From contig CAKPJC010000010.1 of the NCBI GenBank assembly GCA_934162535.1, positions 1 to 64,000 on the forward strand: a stretch of 64,000 nt of DNA. Reading direction: 5' to 3'. This document shows, piece by piece, positions 42,391-51,483 of this stretch. Each line of letters opens with the position of its first letter. Position 1 is the stretch's first letter. The notes beneath the pieces were generated by a model, which was given only the letters and a program-made list of their open reading frames with translations, searched no databases and had not been told where the DNA came from. The translations under genes were made by a program, and so were the position numbers. Source of the stretch: an uncultured Clostridia bacterium (lineage in GTDB: Bacteria > Bacillota > Clostridia > TANB77 > CAG-508).

Positions 42391-44628
42391 CTATTGTTGT
42401 TTCCCATATTCTTGTTTTTTAGATTTGGCTTGCTCCTGCTCAATTTTATTTGCTTCATTAACTTGTTCTATTGTTGTTCCTTGTAATAGTGCACATTTTA
42501 AAGCATTTTCTGGTGTTATATTTTCTTGCTTTGCTCTGGCTGAGTATTCTCTTATTGCTTCAGCCCCTCCTCTTCTGAACATTTCTGCAAAGGTTGCATT
42601 GTTTTCTAAAAATTTATTTCCAATTTCTAGAACTTGTGGCATACTCACTTCTGTTAAAGCTTTATTCTCATATAGGAAGTTCCATCCAATGCTTTGAATT
42701 TGTGGTAAATTCACTTCTGTTAAAGCTTTATTCTCAGGTAGGAAGTAACTTCCAATGCTTTGAATTTGTGGTAAATTCACTTCTGTTAAAGCTTTATTCT
42801 TATATAGGAAGTTATTTCCAATGCTTTGAACTTGTGGTAAGCTCACTTCTGTTAAAGCTTCATTGTAAGTTAGGAAGTTATCTTCAATACTTTTGACTTG
42901 TGGTAAGCTCAACTTTGCTAAAATTTCATTGCAGCATAGGAAGTTACCTCCAATGCTTTGAACTTGTGGCAAATTCAATTCTGTTAAAGCTCTATTGCCA
43001 TGTAGGAAGCTATCTTCAATACTTTGAACTTGTGGCAAGCTCAACTTTGCTAAAACTTCATCCCAACATAGGAAGTCACGTCCAATGCTTTGAACCTGTG
43101 GTAAGTTCAATTCTGTTAAAACTTCATCGTAAAATAGGAAACGCCCTCCAATGCTTTGAACCTGTGGTAAGTTCAATTCTGTTAAAACATTATTTTCAGC
43201 CAGGAAGTTATCTTCAATGCTTTGAACTTGTGGTAAGCTCACTTCTGTTAAAGCTTCATTGTAATATAGGAAGTTATCTCCAATGCTCTGAACCTGTGGT
43301 AAGTTCAATTCTGTTAAAGCTTTATTGCAATATAGGAAGTTATCTCCAATGCTCTGAACCTGTGGTAATTGCAATTCTGTTAAAGCTTTATTGCAATATA
43401 GGAAGTTATCTTCAATACTTTGGACTTGTGGCAAGCTCAACTTTGCTAAAATTTCATTGCAATGTAGGAAGTTACCTCCAATGCTTTGAACTTGTGGCAA
43501 ATTCAATTCTGTTAAAGCTCTATTATGTGAAAGAAAATTATCTCCAACGTTTTGTAGTTCTTTATTTGTATAACCAACTATTTGATTATCATAGTCTAAT
43601 TCGATTACAATTGGTTCTGGATCGTCAGTTCTATCATCTTCCTTCTTTTTATAAATAATTACTAATCTTTTGCCTTTTTCTTTATCTTTTTTTACTTCTA
43701 TTTTCTCTATGTCTGTTAAGTCGCCAACAAATGAATCAACTATAAGATTGTCTATTAAAGAATCTACTTTTTTATTTTTTAAATCAATTTTGAAATAATC
43801 ACATAATATTACTTCTTCTGGATTCCCTATTTCCTTTGCAATTCCATCCTCTATAACAATATTTCCAGGGCAATAATATTTTCCATCTATTTCTAAATTA
43901 TATTTATAATATTTTCCATCGGATGTTAGGGTATACCCTGGTATTTCGAATTTCATTGTTTCTTTTGCATTTAATGAATAGCCTCGTTCTTCTAATAATC
44001 TTGCAAAACTTTCTTGTAATCCTTCTGCTATATTATTTAAATTATTATTTAATGTACAATTAGGATTTGGAACTGTATGATTGTATCTACTTATAATTTC
44101 GACACGACTTTTAGGTTGTTTATCAAATTGTATTGCTAATACTGATGTACTATATTCATCATCTTTTTTGGGATGTTCAAAATCTTCTCTTTCTATTTGA
44201 TCTACATCTTTTTTTGTAGCCCAAAAACATACTCTTGAATTTAATCTTCCACCATTATATATTGTACATAATACTTCATTTTCTTTATAATATTTTCTAT
44301 ATTCCTGTATGTCTTCTTCTGTTAAACACTCATGCAACTCGTATCCTGCTTCATCTAATATTTCATATGGAGTTCTGCTGTCTTCTTTTTTATCTTCTTC
44401 TCTGTCATCATCAAAAGCAGTATATATTAAATCTTTAAAATCCTCTTTTAATCCATTTTCTTCAATACTTTCACATAATGTGTTACAATTTCTCGAAAAC
44501 TTTTCTTGCAAGATTTTTAATAAAGCTCCTTCTTGATCTAATATTTGTGGGAATAACTCTCTGCATAATCTACTAAACTTTTCGCCATATATTCTCTTAA
44601 TCTTTTTTAATTCATCTGATTGTGCCAT
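42391..44628 (-). CDS. Protein with 22-residue leucine-rich tandem repeats
   Basis: A protein of 745 residues without signal peptide or membrane helix. Residues 1-370 are charged and unrecognised. From about 380 to 690 come thirteen full and two degenerate copies of a unit such as LPQVQSIGDNFLYCNKALTE plus two residues, close to the BspA/LRR_5 pattern. The end (REYSARAKQENITPENALKC, then a Gln/Lys-rich tail) is helical. Intracellular LRR proteins of this kind may be effectors or binding scaffolds. The gene forms a unit with the 101-residue ORF just upstream. Function unknown. Confidence 0.8.
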   Translation of the reverse strand: MAQSDELKKIKRIYGEKFSRLCRELFPQILDQEGALLKILQEKFSRNCNTLCESIEENGLKEDFKDLIYTAFDDDREEDKKEDSRTPYEILDEAGYELHECLTEEDIQEYRKYYKENEVLCTIYNGGRLNSRVCFWATKKDVDQIEREDFEHPKKDDEYSTSVLAIQFDKQPKSRVEIISRYNHTVPNPNCTLNNNLNNIAEGLQESFARLLEERGYSLNAKETMKFEIPGYTLTSDGKYYKYNLEIDGKYYCPGNIVIEDGIAKEIGNPEEVILCDYFKIDLKNKKVDSLIDNLIVDSFVGDLTDIEKIEVKKDKEKGKRLVIIYKKKEDDRTDDPEPIVIELDYDNQIVGYTNKELQNVGDNFLSHNRALTELNLPQVQSIGGNFLHCNEILAKLSLPQVQSIEDNFLYCNKALTELQLPQVQSIGDNFLYCNKALTELNLPQVQSIGDNFLYYNEALTEVSLPQVQSIEDNFLAENNVLTELNLPQVQSIGGRFLFYDEVLTELNLPQVQSIGRDFLCWDEVLAKLSLPQVQSIEDSFLHGNRALTELNLPQVQSIGGNFLCCNEILAKLSLPQVKSIEDNFLTYNEALTEVSLPQVQSIGNNFLYKNKALTEVNLPQIQSIGSYFLPENKALTEVNLPQIQSIGWNFLYENKALTEVSMPQVLEIGNKFLENNATFAEMFRRGGAEAIREYSARAKQENITPENALKCALLQGTTIEQVNEANKIEQEQAKSKKQEYGKQQ
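42600..43560 (-). repeat. 66-bp tandem repeat inside the LRR gene
   Basis: About fifteen head-to-tail units of 66 bp, each containing on the plus strand a form of AATGCTTTGAACTTGTGG followed by TTCTGTTAAAGCTT. Divergence between units is mostly at the five loop residues. A block with NRALTELN then EILAKLS then IED recurs eight units later, which shows duplication of a larger segment. Confidence 0.85.
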
Positions 44629-44640
44629 AATACTTCTCTC

Positions 44641-44946
44641 CTATCCGTATAATCTTTTTAAAACAATTTCTTCGTTATTTTTTTCTATTTTTATTACATC
44701 CATATCATTTAATGAAATATCAGGTTTCCCACATATATTGTCTAGTTTACCAAATGCAAAGAAAGTAGTATATTCTTTATACATTGGATTTAATAATTCT
44801 GCTGAAATATTTATATAATCATTTACATCTGGTTTTTCTTCATCATTTATATCAAAAAACTGTAGTGTTAATTCATATACATTTTTATTTTTACTAATCA
44901 ATTTGTAATTCTCTTTATTTTTTTCTATTATCTTTAATTTAACCAT
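44641..44946 (-). CDS. Small unrecognised protein upstream of the LRR gene
   Basis: A protein of 101 residues from ATG 44946 behind GGAGGG; an upstream TTG in frame overlaps that site. The sequence is a mix of strands and charged turns (VYELTLQFFDINDEEKPDVN, YTTFFAFGKLDNICGKPDIS), compact and soluble. It may be a small partner of the LRR protein, as it lies 12 bases before it. No family recognised. Confidence 0.6.
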   Translation of the reverse strand: MVKLKIIEKNKENYKLISKNKNVYELTLQFFDINDEEKPDVNDYINISAELLNPMYKEYTTFFAFGKLDNICGKPDISLNDMDVIKIEKNNEEIVLKRLYG

Positions 44947-45084
44947 ATTTCCCTCCAACTTCTTTTACAATTATATGATATCATTATTAAATTTACTTTT
45001 GCTAATTGTTACTAAAATGTCATATAAAAATAATATTTTTGTAACATATTATTAACTATGTAAGAGTAAAGAGTAACTTTTCTA

Positions 45085-45113
45085 TTGCATATTGATTTTT
45101 TTTAGGTTATAAT
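45085..45113 (+). promoter_or_regulatory. Promoter of the DUF1064 gene
   Basis: TTGCAT (45085-45090), 17 bases, TATAAT (45108-45113) on the plus strand, about 30 bases before the ATG. Confidence 0.7.
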
Positions 45114-45144
45114 AGTCATGACAAATTAACAAAGGAGAATTGCA

Positions 45145-45495
45145 ATGGAACATTGGAGTATTGATGATTACAGAAATTTTAATGGAGGTAAAAAGAAAAA
45201 ATCAAAATACAGAGCAAATAAAACCTCTATAGATGGGCATACATTTGATAGTAAAAAAGAAGCTGATTACTATTGCCAATTAAAACTTAGGCTTCAAGCA
45301 AAAGAAATACATGGTTTCTGTTTACAACCAACTTTTATGTTAGCACCTGGTCTAAAGTATAAGGCTGATTTTGTAGTTTTTAATAATGATAATTCATATG
45401 ATATTATAGATGTAAAAGGTGTACACACAAAAGAATACACAGCCAAGAAAAAGGTTTTTGAAGATAAATATAATATGAAAATAACAGAAATATAG
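45145..45495 (+). CDS. DUF1064 family protein, probable nuclease of phage origin
   Basis: A protein of 116 residues. KYRANKTSIDGHTFDSKKEADYYCQ and the later KYKADFVVFNNDNSYDIIDVKG follow the DUF1064 pattern, in which F-S-x-K-E and D-x-K belong to a restriction-endonuclease-like fold. DUF1064 proteins are common in phages of Firmicutes. AAAGGAG precedes the ATG. No other phage gene is near, so it is a lone plus-strand cargo with its own promoter and hairpin. The catalytic Glu, Asp and Lys appear present. Confidence 0.85.
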   Translation: MEHWSIDDYRNFNGGKKKKSKYRANKTSIDGHTFDSKKEADYYCQLKLRLQAKEIHGFCLQPTFMLAPGLKYKADFVVFNNDNSYDIIDVKGVHTKEYTAKKKVFEDKYNMKITEI

Positions 45496-45512
45496 CAGGG
45501 CATTGTTCCCTG
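45493..45512. terminator. Hairpin between convergent genes
   Basis: AGCAGGG pairs with CCCTGCT around a short loop. The stop codon of the DUF1064 gene (TAG) forms its base. T residues follow on the plus strand but not in a pure run. Confidence 0.55.
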
Positions 45513-46229
45513 CTATTTATCTTTTATAACTGCATTATCCTCCTGTAATATTGCTTTCTTATCATCTTCATTTATAAATTTATATTTAATCATTTTTTCT
45601 AGCACTTGTTCTTGCCTTTGTAGGGCTAAATCTAAATGCTTATTAGGTGCATATGCAGATGGTGCATTTGGTATTCCTGCTAACATACTAGCTTCATTTC
45701 TATTTATATCTTTTGGCTCTTTACCAAAATATCCTTTTGAAGCATCATAAACACAATAATACCCATTTCCAAAATAACTTGTATTCAAATACAATTCTAA
45801 TACAGTATCTTTATTACAATTTCTTTCTATCTCATATGCCATAAATATCTCTGCAATTTTTCTTAATGCAGATTTTTCCTGAGTGAAATAAATGTTTTTG
45901 GCTAATTGTTGTGTAATTGTGCTTCCTCCTTCTTTCAACTCCATAGATTTTATGTTAACAAATATTGCTCTTCCAATAGCGACTGGATCTGTTGGACCAT
46001 GTTTATAAAATCTTCTATCTTCTACTGCAATCACTGCATCTAAATAAAAGTCTGACATATCTTCTAGCTTTGTATAATTCTCTTTTGACTGTATTTCTGC
46101 AACTTTATCTGTTATACTTGTATTTTCCAGTGCTTGTTTATATATCGTATATCCTTTATATATTAATATTCCTACTGCAATTAATACAATTAATAGTATA
46201 AATCTTATTATATTTTTTATCACTTTCAT
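45513..46229 (-). CDS. Monofunctional peptidoglycan glycosyltransferase
   Basis: A protein of 238 residues, family GT51. A signal-anchor helix (about 5-27) is followed by AVEDRRFYKHGPTDPVAIGR with the catalytic Glu, EGGSTITQQLAKNIYF, KIAEIFMAYEIERN and LELYLNTSYFGNGYYCVYDA. The transpeptidase domain of class A PBPs is absent, and the length fits a complete monofunctional enzyme. It polymerises lipid II outside the membrane. It is 1 base from the undecaprenol-kinase-like gene, so lipid carrier and wall synthesis are linked. Confidence 0.93.
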   Translation of the reverse strand: MKVIKNIIRFILLIVLIAVGILIYKGYTIYKQALENTSITDKVAEIQSKENYTKLEDMSDFYLDAVIAVEDRRFYKHGPTDPVAIGRAIFVNIKSMELKEGGSTITQQLAKNIYFTQEKSALRKIAEIFMAYEIERNCNKDTVLELYLNTSYFGNGYYCVYDASKGYFGKEPKDINRNEASMLAGIPNAPSAYAPNKHLDLALQRQEQVLEKMIKYKFINEDDKKAILQEDNAVIKDK

Positions 46230-46230
46230 A

Positions 46231-46599
46231 TTACCACCCTATTTTTGGTATAAATATTATCATTCCTATTATAAATGCACCTATGGCTAAAACTAATACT
46301 GCTCCTGCCGAAATATCCTTGATTAGTTTCGCTTTTTCATTTTTTTCAGGACTAATCATATCAACAATGTTTTCTATTGCCGTATTAAGCAGTTCAGCAG
46401 AAATAACCAATACAATTGAAATAATGCAAAAACACCATTCAACAATGTTTATTTTCAGTATTAATCCCAATATCACTACAATAATTGTCGCCAAAACATG
46501 AATTTTCATGTTTCTTTCACTTTTAAATGAAGCTATAATTCCTTCTATTGCATATTTAAAACTATTTATTATTTTTTTGTTTTCAATTATAATATTCAT
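46231..46599 (-). CDS. dgkA: Undecaprenol/diacylglycerol kinase family protein
   Basis: A protein of 122 residues. SFKYAIEGIIASFKSERNMK starts it, and ISAELLNTAIENIVDMISPE is the family signature holding the Mg and lipid sites. Three membrane helices follow the usual plan. In Firmicutes this family phosphorylates undecaprenol, which returns the lipid carrier to the peptidoglycan cycle. The downstream gene is a GT51 enzyme of the same cycle. Confidence 0.93.
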   Translation of the reverse strand: MNIIIENKKIINSFKYAIEGIIASFKSERNMKIHVLATIIVVILGLILKINIVEWCFCIISIVLVISAELLNTAIENIVDMISPEKNEKAKLIKDISAGAVLVLAIGAFIIGMIIFIPKIGW

Positions 46600-46614
46600 C
46601 TAATACTCCTACTC

Positions 46615-47895
46615 TTATTTGTTTATTGTACTATATTTTAAATCAATCTCTTTGTATTCTTCAGGTTTCAATCCAACTTTATCCTTCATGTAATCTAATA
46701 ATATTACAATTGTAATACTTGATAAACATCCTACAATTAGTATTGTGTTTGCAGGATTTGTTATTTTTAGTAAACCTGCACCAATTACTGTTATTATAAA
46801 TGCGCATGCCATAAAAAACATATTTCTTATTGTTGCTAATTTTATTCTTACATCTTTATTTGTAAAGTTATTTATATATCTATATATTAAAACATAATAT
46901 GAGCCTTTTACTGCTCCATGCAATACAAATAAAGAAATTATTATAATGGTAATACTAAAGTTTATATTTGTCAATGCTAAAATTCCTATTATCATACATG
47001 AAAATGTTAATGGTATTCCTAAAAATGCAAGTGTTTTGTTTCTAAGCCTATTATGTATCAAGACTTGTGCCCTTGAAAATATTGCAGCAACTATTTGCGA
47101 TAATGCAAGTATTATTCCAAAGTATTGTTCAGGTATTTGTATTTGCTCTAATACACTACTTCTAAATGTTGTCATACTATAAAGTAGACCTGATATAATT
47201 CCAAAGAAAAGTAATAGTGAGTACATCCTTTTAGATTGAAATGCAAATTTTCCTACGTCTCTTAATTGCTTGAAATATTTGCGCACCGTTGTTTTTGTTT
47301 CTTCTTCTACTAATACAGTATGTTTAAATCTTGTAGATACAATTGCTGATATAATATTAGTAATCAAACACAATATTATCGGTATATATGGATTTATAAT
47401 ATATGTAAATCCGGCTATGAGTGATGTTATTGCATCTGCAATATAATATCTTGATGTTCCAAGACCATCTATTGATGAATATAAAAATCCTCTTTTTCTT
47501 CCTTTTGGAAGTGAGTCATATAAAATATTTGTTTCACATATTCCTTTTATTACATATCCAATTGCATAAATCACAAATATAAATAACAATTGGTTGTATG
47601 ATTTTACAAATATGAGCAAAAAGGAGAAGATACACATACATATATTTGCAAATACAAGGCTTCGTTTTTTCCCTATTCTTTCAACTAATAGCCCTAATGG
47701 TATTTGTAATACAAAACATGATAATGTGAAAAATGCTTCTCCAAATAAAACTTGAGAGGACAAAAAATGTTTTGCTTGTACTAAAAATAGATATATAATT
47801 GCATAATAAAATAGTAGATCCCATGATAACATTTTATATATAGGATATAATCTCGCATTCATTTTTCTATTTTGTCTTTCTTTTGTACTTGTCAT
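46615..47895 (-). CDS. Major facilitator superfamily transporter
   Basis: A protein of 426 residues with about 12 membrane helices in two sets of six, split by a charged central loop (KHTVLVEEETKTTVRKYFKQ). LGLLVERIGKKRSLVFANIC is the loop 2-3 signature, in a variant of the G-x-x-x-D-R-x-G-R-R pattern with Glu for Asp. Substrate is not predictable. Set-ups like this occur in drug efflux and sugar uptake. It lies 24 bases after the second ackA gene. Confidence 0.85.
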   Translation of the reverse strand: MTSTKERQNRKMNARLYPIYKMLSWDLLFYYAIIYLFLVQAKHFLSSQVLFGEAFFTLSCFVLQIPLGLLVERIGKKRSLVFANICMCIFSFLLIFVKSYNQLLFIFVIYAIGYVIKGICETNILYDSLPKGRKRGFLYSSIDGLGTSRYYIADAITSLIAGFTYIINPYIPIILCLITNIISAIVSTRFKHTVLVEEETKTTVRKYFKQLRDVGKFAFQSKRMYSLLLFFGIISGLLYSMTTFRSSVLEQIQIPEQYFGIILALSQIVAAIFSRAQVLIHNRLRNKTLAFLGIPLTFSCMIIGILALTNINFSITIIIISLFVLHGAVKGSYYVLIYRYINNFTNKDVRIKLATIRNMFFMACAFIITVIGAGLLKITNPANTILIVGCLSSITIVILLDYMKDKVGLKPEEYKEIDLKYSTINK

Positions 47896-47919
47896 TTTCT
47901 ACCTCTCTTTATATAATTA

Positions 47920-49107
47920 TTAAATTAATCTTTGTGTTTCTTTTGCAATCATTAATTCTTCATCTGTTGGAACCACATATACCTTTACTTCAGAATTCTG
48001 TGAAGAAATTTCTTTTTCTTCTCCTCTAACTTGATTTAATTCGTTGTCTATTTTTACTCCCATAAATCCTAGTTTTTCACAAATTCCTTTTCTTATATTT
48101 GATTGATTTTCTCCAACTCCACCTGTAAATATAATATAGTCGATTCCATCCATAGCCATAGCATATTTTGCTATAAATGATGCTATTTCATAATTGAATT
48201 TTTCTATTGCTATTTTTGCTCTTTCATTATTATTGTGTGATTCATTTTCTATTTCTCTAAAGTCTGGTGCTAAACCTGATATTCCTTGAAGCCCTGATTT
48301 TTTATTTAGTATTTCTTCTATTTGCTCTACTGTCAAGTTTTCTTTTTTCATTAAATATGTTACAACAGAAGGGTCTAAATCTCCTGAACGTGTAACCATT
48401 GGTATTCCTGCTAAAGGTGTTAATCCCATACTTGTATCTATTGATTTTCCACCTTTTACTGCACATATGCTAGCTCCTTGTCCTATATGACATGTTACTA
48501 TTTTTAAATCTTTTATGTCTTTTCCAACTATTTCACTAAGTCTTTTTGACACAAACATGTGTGATGTTCCATGGAATCCATATTTTCTCACTCCATATTT
48601 TTCGTAATATTCATATGGTACTGGATATATGTATTGTTCTTTTTCCATTGTTTGATGAAATGCTGTGTCAAATACTCCTACCATTGGTTTACCTGGCATT
48701 ACTTTTTGACATGCTTTTATTCCAATTATTCCTGGAGGATTATGTAATGGTGCTAAGTCTGTATATTCTTCTAATACTTTTACAACCTCATCATTTATTA
48801 CTGTTGATTGATTTATTTTTTCACCACCATGTACTAATCTATGTCCAATAGCAGATATTTCGTCAAGACTATCTATTACTTTGTACTCTGGGTTTATTAG
48901 TTGTTGTAATGCAAAGTCTATTGCTTCTTCATGATTTTTTGCCGGATGGTCTATTTTTATTTTTTGACCATTTACTTTATGTGTTATAAATGCTTCATCT
49001 TCTCCAATTCTTTCGAATTTTCCAGAAGCTAGTACATGCTCATTTTCCATATCAATTAATTGATATTTTAATGATGAACTACCAGTATTTAATACTAAAA
49101 TTTTCAT
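47920..49107 (-). CDS. ackA: Acetate kinase, second paralogue
   Basis: A protein of 395 residues. LNTGSSSLKYQLIDMENEHV, HRLVHGGEKINQSTVI, VGVFDTAFHQTM, VRKYGFHGTSHMFVSKRLSE and FTGGVGENQSNIRKGICEKL are the nucleotide and acetyl-phosphate sites. It makes ATP and acetate from acetyl phosphate. It follows another ackA by 23 bases. The two are clearly homologous along their whole length but differ at many positions, so the duplication is not recent. Confidence 0.97.
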   Translation of the reverse strand: MKILVLNTGSSSLKYQLIDMENEHVLASGKFERIGEDEAFITHKVNGQKIKIDHPAKNHEEAIDFALQQLINPEYKVIDSLDEISAIGHRLVHGGEKINQSTVINDEVVKVLEEYTDLAPLHNPPGIIGIKACQKVMPGKPMVGVFDTAFHQTMEKEQYIYPVPYEYYEKYGVRKYGFHGTSHMFVSKRLSEIVGKDIKDLKIVTCHIGQGASICAVKGGKSIDTSMGLTPLAGIPMVTRSGDLDPSVVTYLMKKENLTVEQIEEILNKKSGLQGISGLAPDFREIENESHNNNERAKIAIEKFNYEIASFIAKYAMAMDGIDYIIFTGGVGENQSNIRKGICEKLGFMGVKIDNELNQVRGEEKEISSQNSEVKVYVVPTDEELMIAKETQRLI

Positions 49108-49130
49108 TATTGATTACCTTCCTTGTTTAA

Positions 49131-50330
49131 TTATTTTCCGTTTACTATTCTTTCTGTTTCTTTTGCAATCATAAGTTCTTCATTTGTTGGAACTACATAT
49201 ACTAGAACCTTTGAGTCATCTGCTGAAATTTTTGCTTCTACTGCAAATGCATCTTCATTTGCTTGTTCATTTAGTTTTACACCCATGAATTGTAGTTTTT
49301 CGCAAATAGCTTTTCTAGATCCTCTACCTCTTTCTCCAACACCTGCTGTGAATGTTATTACATCAACGCCGTTCATTGCTACAGCACATTTAGCTATATA
49401 TGCTGCAATTGCATAATGATAATGATCCATTGCTAATTTTGCTCTTTCATTTCCTTCTTCTATAGCTTTTTCTATATCTCTGTTATCTGCTGATACTCCT
49501 GATATTCCCAATAATCCTGATTTTTTGTTTAACATTGTATCTGCTTCTTCTGGTGTCATATTTTCTTTTTTCATTATAAATGTTACAACAGATGGATCTA
49601 AGTCTCCTGTTCTTGAACCCATTGGTATACCTGCAACAGGTGTTAACCCCATACTTGTTTCAACAGATTTTCCATTTTGGATAGCACATATACTTGCACC
49701 TTGTCCAATATGGCAGTTTATTATTTTTAGGTCTTCTATTGGTTTGTTTAATATTTCTGCTATTCTTCTTGATACGAACATATGTGATGTTCCATGGAAT
49801 CCATATTTTCTTACTCCATATTTTTCATAATATTCATATGGTATTGGATATATATATCTTTCTTTTGGTAATGTTTGGTGAAATGCTGTATCAAATACTC
49901 CAACATTTGGCTTTCCTGGCATTTCTTTTTGGCATGCTTTTACACCTAATATTCCTGCTGGATTATGTAGTGGTGCTAAGTCAGCACATTCTTCCACTGT
50001 TTTTAGTACTTCATCATCTATTAGTACTGATGAACTGAATTTTTCTCCACCATGTACCATTCTATGTCCTATGCTGTCTATTTCATCTAAACTTTTTATT
50101 ACTCCATATTTTTCATTTAGTAGTTGTTCCATAACAAATTTTAATGCTTCTGCATGGTCTTTTGCTGGATGCTCTAATTTGATTTTTTCTCCATTTACTT
50201 TATGTGTTAGAAATGCTTTATCACTTCCTATTCTTTCGTAATATCCTGATGCTAGTGTTTCCTCTGTTTTCATGTCGATTACTTGGTATTTTAGTGATGA
50301 GCTACCACTGTTTAATACTAAAATTTTCAT
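49131..50330 (-). CDS. ackA: Acetate kinase, first paralogue
   Basis: A protein of 399 residues with the same motifs as its neighbour: LNSGSSSLKYQVIDMKTEET, HRMVHGGEKFSSSVLI, FDTAFHQTLPKERY, YGFHGTSHMFVSRR. Near the C terminus it has FTAGVGERGRGSRKAICEKL, where the second paralogue has a GGVGEN form. It lies directly after pta and is probably the main partner in the phosphotransacetylase-acetate kinase pathway. Confidence 0.97.
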   Translation of the reverse strand: MKILVLNSGSSSLKYQVIDMKTEETLASGYYERIGSDKAFLTHKVNGEKIKLEHPAKDHAEALKFVMEQLLNEKYGVIKSLDEIDSIGHRMVHGGEKFSSSVLIDDEVLKTVEECADLAPLHNPAGILGVKACQKEMPGKPNVGVFDTAFHQTLPKERYIYPIPYEYYEKYGVRKYGFHGTSHMFVSRRIAEILNKPIEDLKIINCHIGQGASICAIQNGKSVETSMGLTPVAGIPMGSRTGDLDPSVVTFIMKKENMTPEEADTMLNKKSGLLGISGVSADNRDIEKAIEEGNERAKLAMDHYHYAIAAYIAKCAVAMNGVDVITFTAGVGERGRGSRKAICEKLQFMGVKLNEQANEDAFAVEAKISADDSKVLVYVVPTNEELMIAKETERIVNGK

Positions 50331-50358
50331 TTTGATTCCTCCTAAAATTTTTATTTAT

Positions 50359-50380
50359 AAAACTCATTAATGAGATTTTA
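50359..50380 (-). terminator. Palindromic hairpin after pta
   Basis: CTCATTAATGAG flanked by A and T runs, overlapping the pta stop. It may partly separate pta from ackA, but the loop is tiny and the strength uncertain. Confidence 0.4.
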
Positions 50381-51379
50381 ACTGTTTTGTTGTGCTTGTA
50401 CTGCTGTTATTGCTACAACTCCTGCAACATCTTCTGCACTACAACCTCTTGATAAATCATTTACTGGCTTTGCAATTCCTTGGCATAATGGTCCATATGC
50501 TTCTGCTTTTGCAAGTCTTTGTGTTAATTTATATCCTATATTTCCCGCTCCTAAATCTGGAAATATTAGTGTATTTGCTTGTCCTTTTAATGGACTTCCT
50601 TTTGCTTTAAATTCTGCAATTTCTGGCACTATTGCAGCATCAAGCTGTAATTCCCCATCTACTAGTAATTCTGGTGCTTTTTCTTTTACTAATTTTGTTG
50701 CTTCTATTACTTTTTCTGTTGATTGTGAATGAGCACTTCCATATGTTGAATATGAAAGCATTGCAACTCTTGGTTCTTTTCCCACTAAACTCCTGAAACT
50801 CTTGCTTGATGATATTGCAATCTCTGAAAGTGCTTCTGCATCTGGTTCTTGGTTCAATCCACTGTCTGCATATATGAATGTACCATTTTCTCCATATTCA
50901 CAGTTTGGAACTACCATTATAAAAAATGCTGATACTAGTTTTGTCCCTGGTGCTGTTTTTAGTATTTGTAGTGCTGGTCTTAATGTGTCTGATGTAGAGT
51001 GTGCCGCTCCTGATACTAATCCATCTGCTTCATTTAATTTTACCATCATCATTCCATAATATATTGATTCTTTGATTAGTTCTTTTGCTTGTTCTTCTGT
51101 CATTCCTTTAGCTTTTCTTAGTTCGTACAACTCTTTGGCATATCTTTCTGTATTTTCTGATTTTTCTGGGTCTATTATTTTTGTTCCTTCTGTTTCAATT
51201 TTTAATTCTTCAGCTTTTGCTTTTATTTCTTTTTCTTTTCCAATTAGTATAATTTTAGCATATCCTTCTTTTTTTATTATTTCGGTTGCTTTTAATATTC
51301 TTGGGTCTGTTGCTTCTGGTAATATTATTGTTTTTAGGTTAGCTTTGGCCTTTTCTTTTATTTCTTGTATGAAAGACAT
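50378..51379 (-). CDS. pta: Phosphate acetyltransferase
   Basis: A protein of 333 residues from ATG 51379, with AAAGGAGGG upstream; the longer frame has no ribosome site. IILPEATDPRILKATEIIKK, YYGMMMVKLNEADGLVSGAA, VAMLSYSTYGSAHS and TLIFPDLGAGNIGYKLTQRL are conserved in Pta. It converts acetyl-CoA and phosphate to acetyl phosphate, which the two acetate kinases use. First gene of the unit. Confidence 0.97.
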   Translation of the reverse strand: MSFIQEIKEKAKANLKTIILPEATDPRILKATEIIKKEGYAKIILIGKEKEIKAKAEELKIETEGTKIIDPEKSENTERYAKELYELRKAKGMTEEQAKELIKESIYYGMMMVKLNEADGLVSGAAHSTSDTLRPALQILKTAPGTKLVSAFFIMVVPNCEYGENGTFIYADSGLNQEPDAEALSEIAISSSKSFRSLVGKEPRVAMLSYSTYGSAHSQSTEKVIEATKLVKEKAPELLVDGELQLDAAIVPEIAEFKAKGSPLKGQANTLIFPDLGAGNIGYKLTQRLAKAEAYGPLCQGIAKPVNDLSRGCSAEDVAGVVAITAVQAQQNS

Positions 51380-51452
51380 TTTTGCTCCCTCCTTTTTATT
51401 ACATGCATAATATATCACATTTGCTATAAAATTACAAGATTTTTATGAATTT

Positions 51453-51480
51453 TAGACCCTATGTTTTTACATAAGGTCTA
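51453..51480. terminator. Hairpin between gerQ and pta
   Basis: TAGACCCTATGT pairs with ACATAAGGTCTA (one G-U) with a TTTT loop, just past gerQ. On the minus strand the tail is AAAATT, so it is a modest terminator. Confidence 0.55.
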
Positions 51481-51483
51481 TTT

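Noticed and set aside
42600..43560. CRISPR-like array
   Set aside because: The 66-bp units are contiguous, lie within an intact ORF and have no unique spacers.
42900..43658. Long plus-strand ORF of 252 codons opposite the LRR gene
   Set aside because: It is the antisense of the 66-bp tandem repeat. The unit length is a multiple of three, so an open antisense frame repeats without stops. It has no ribosome site and the codons follow the minus-strand gene.
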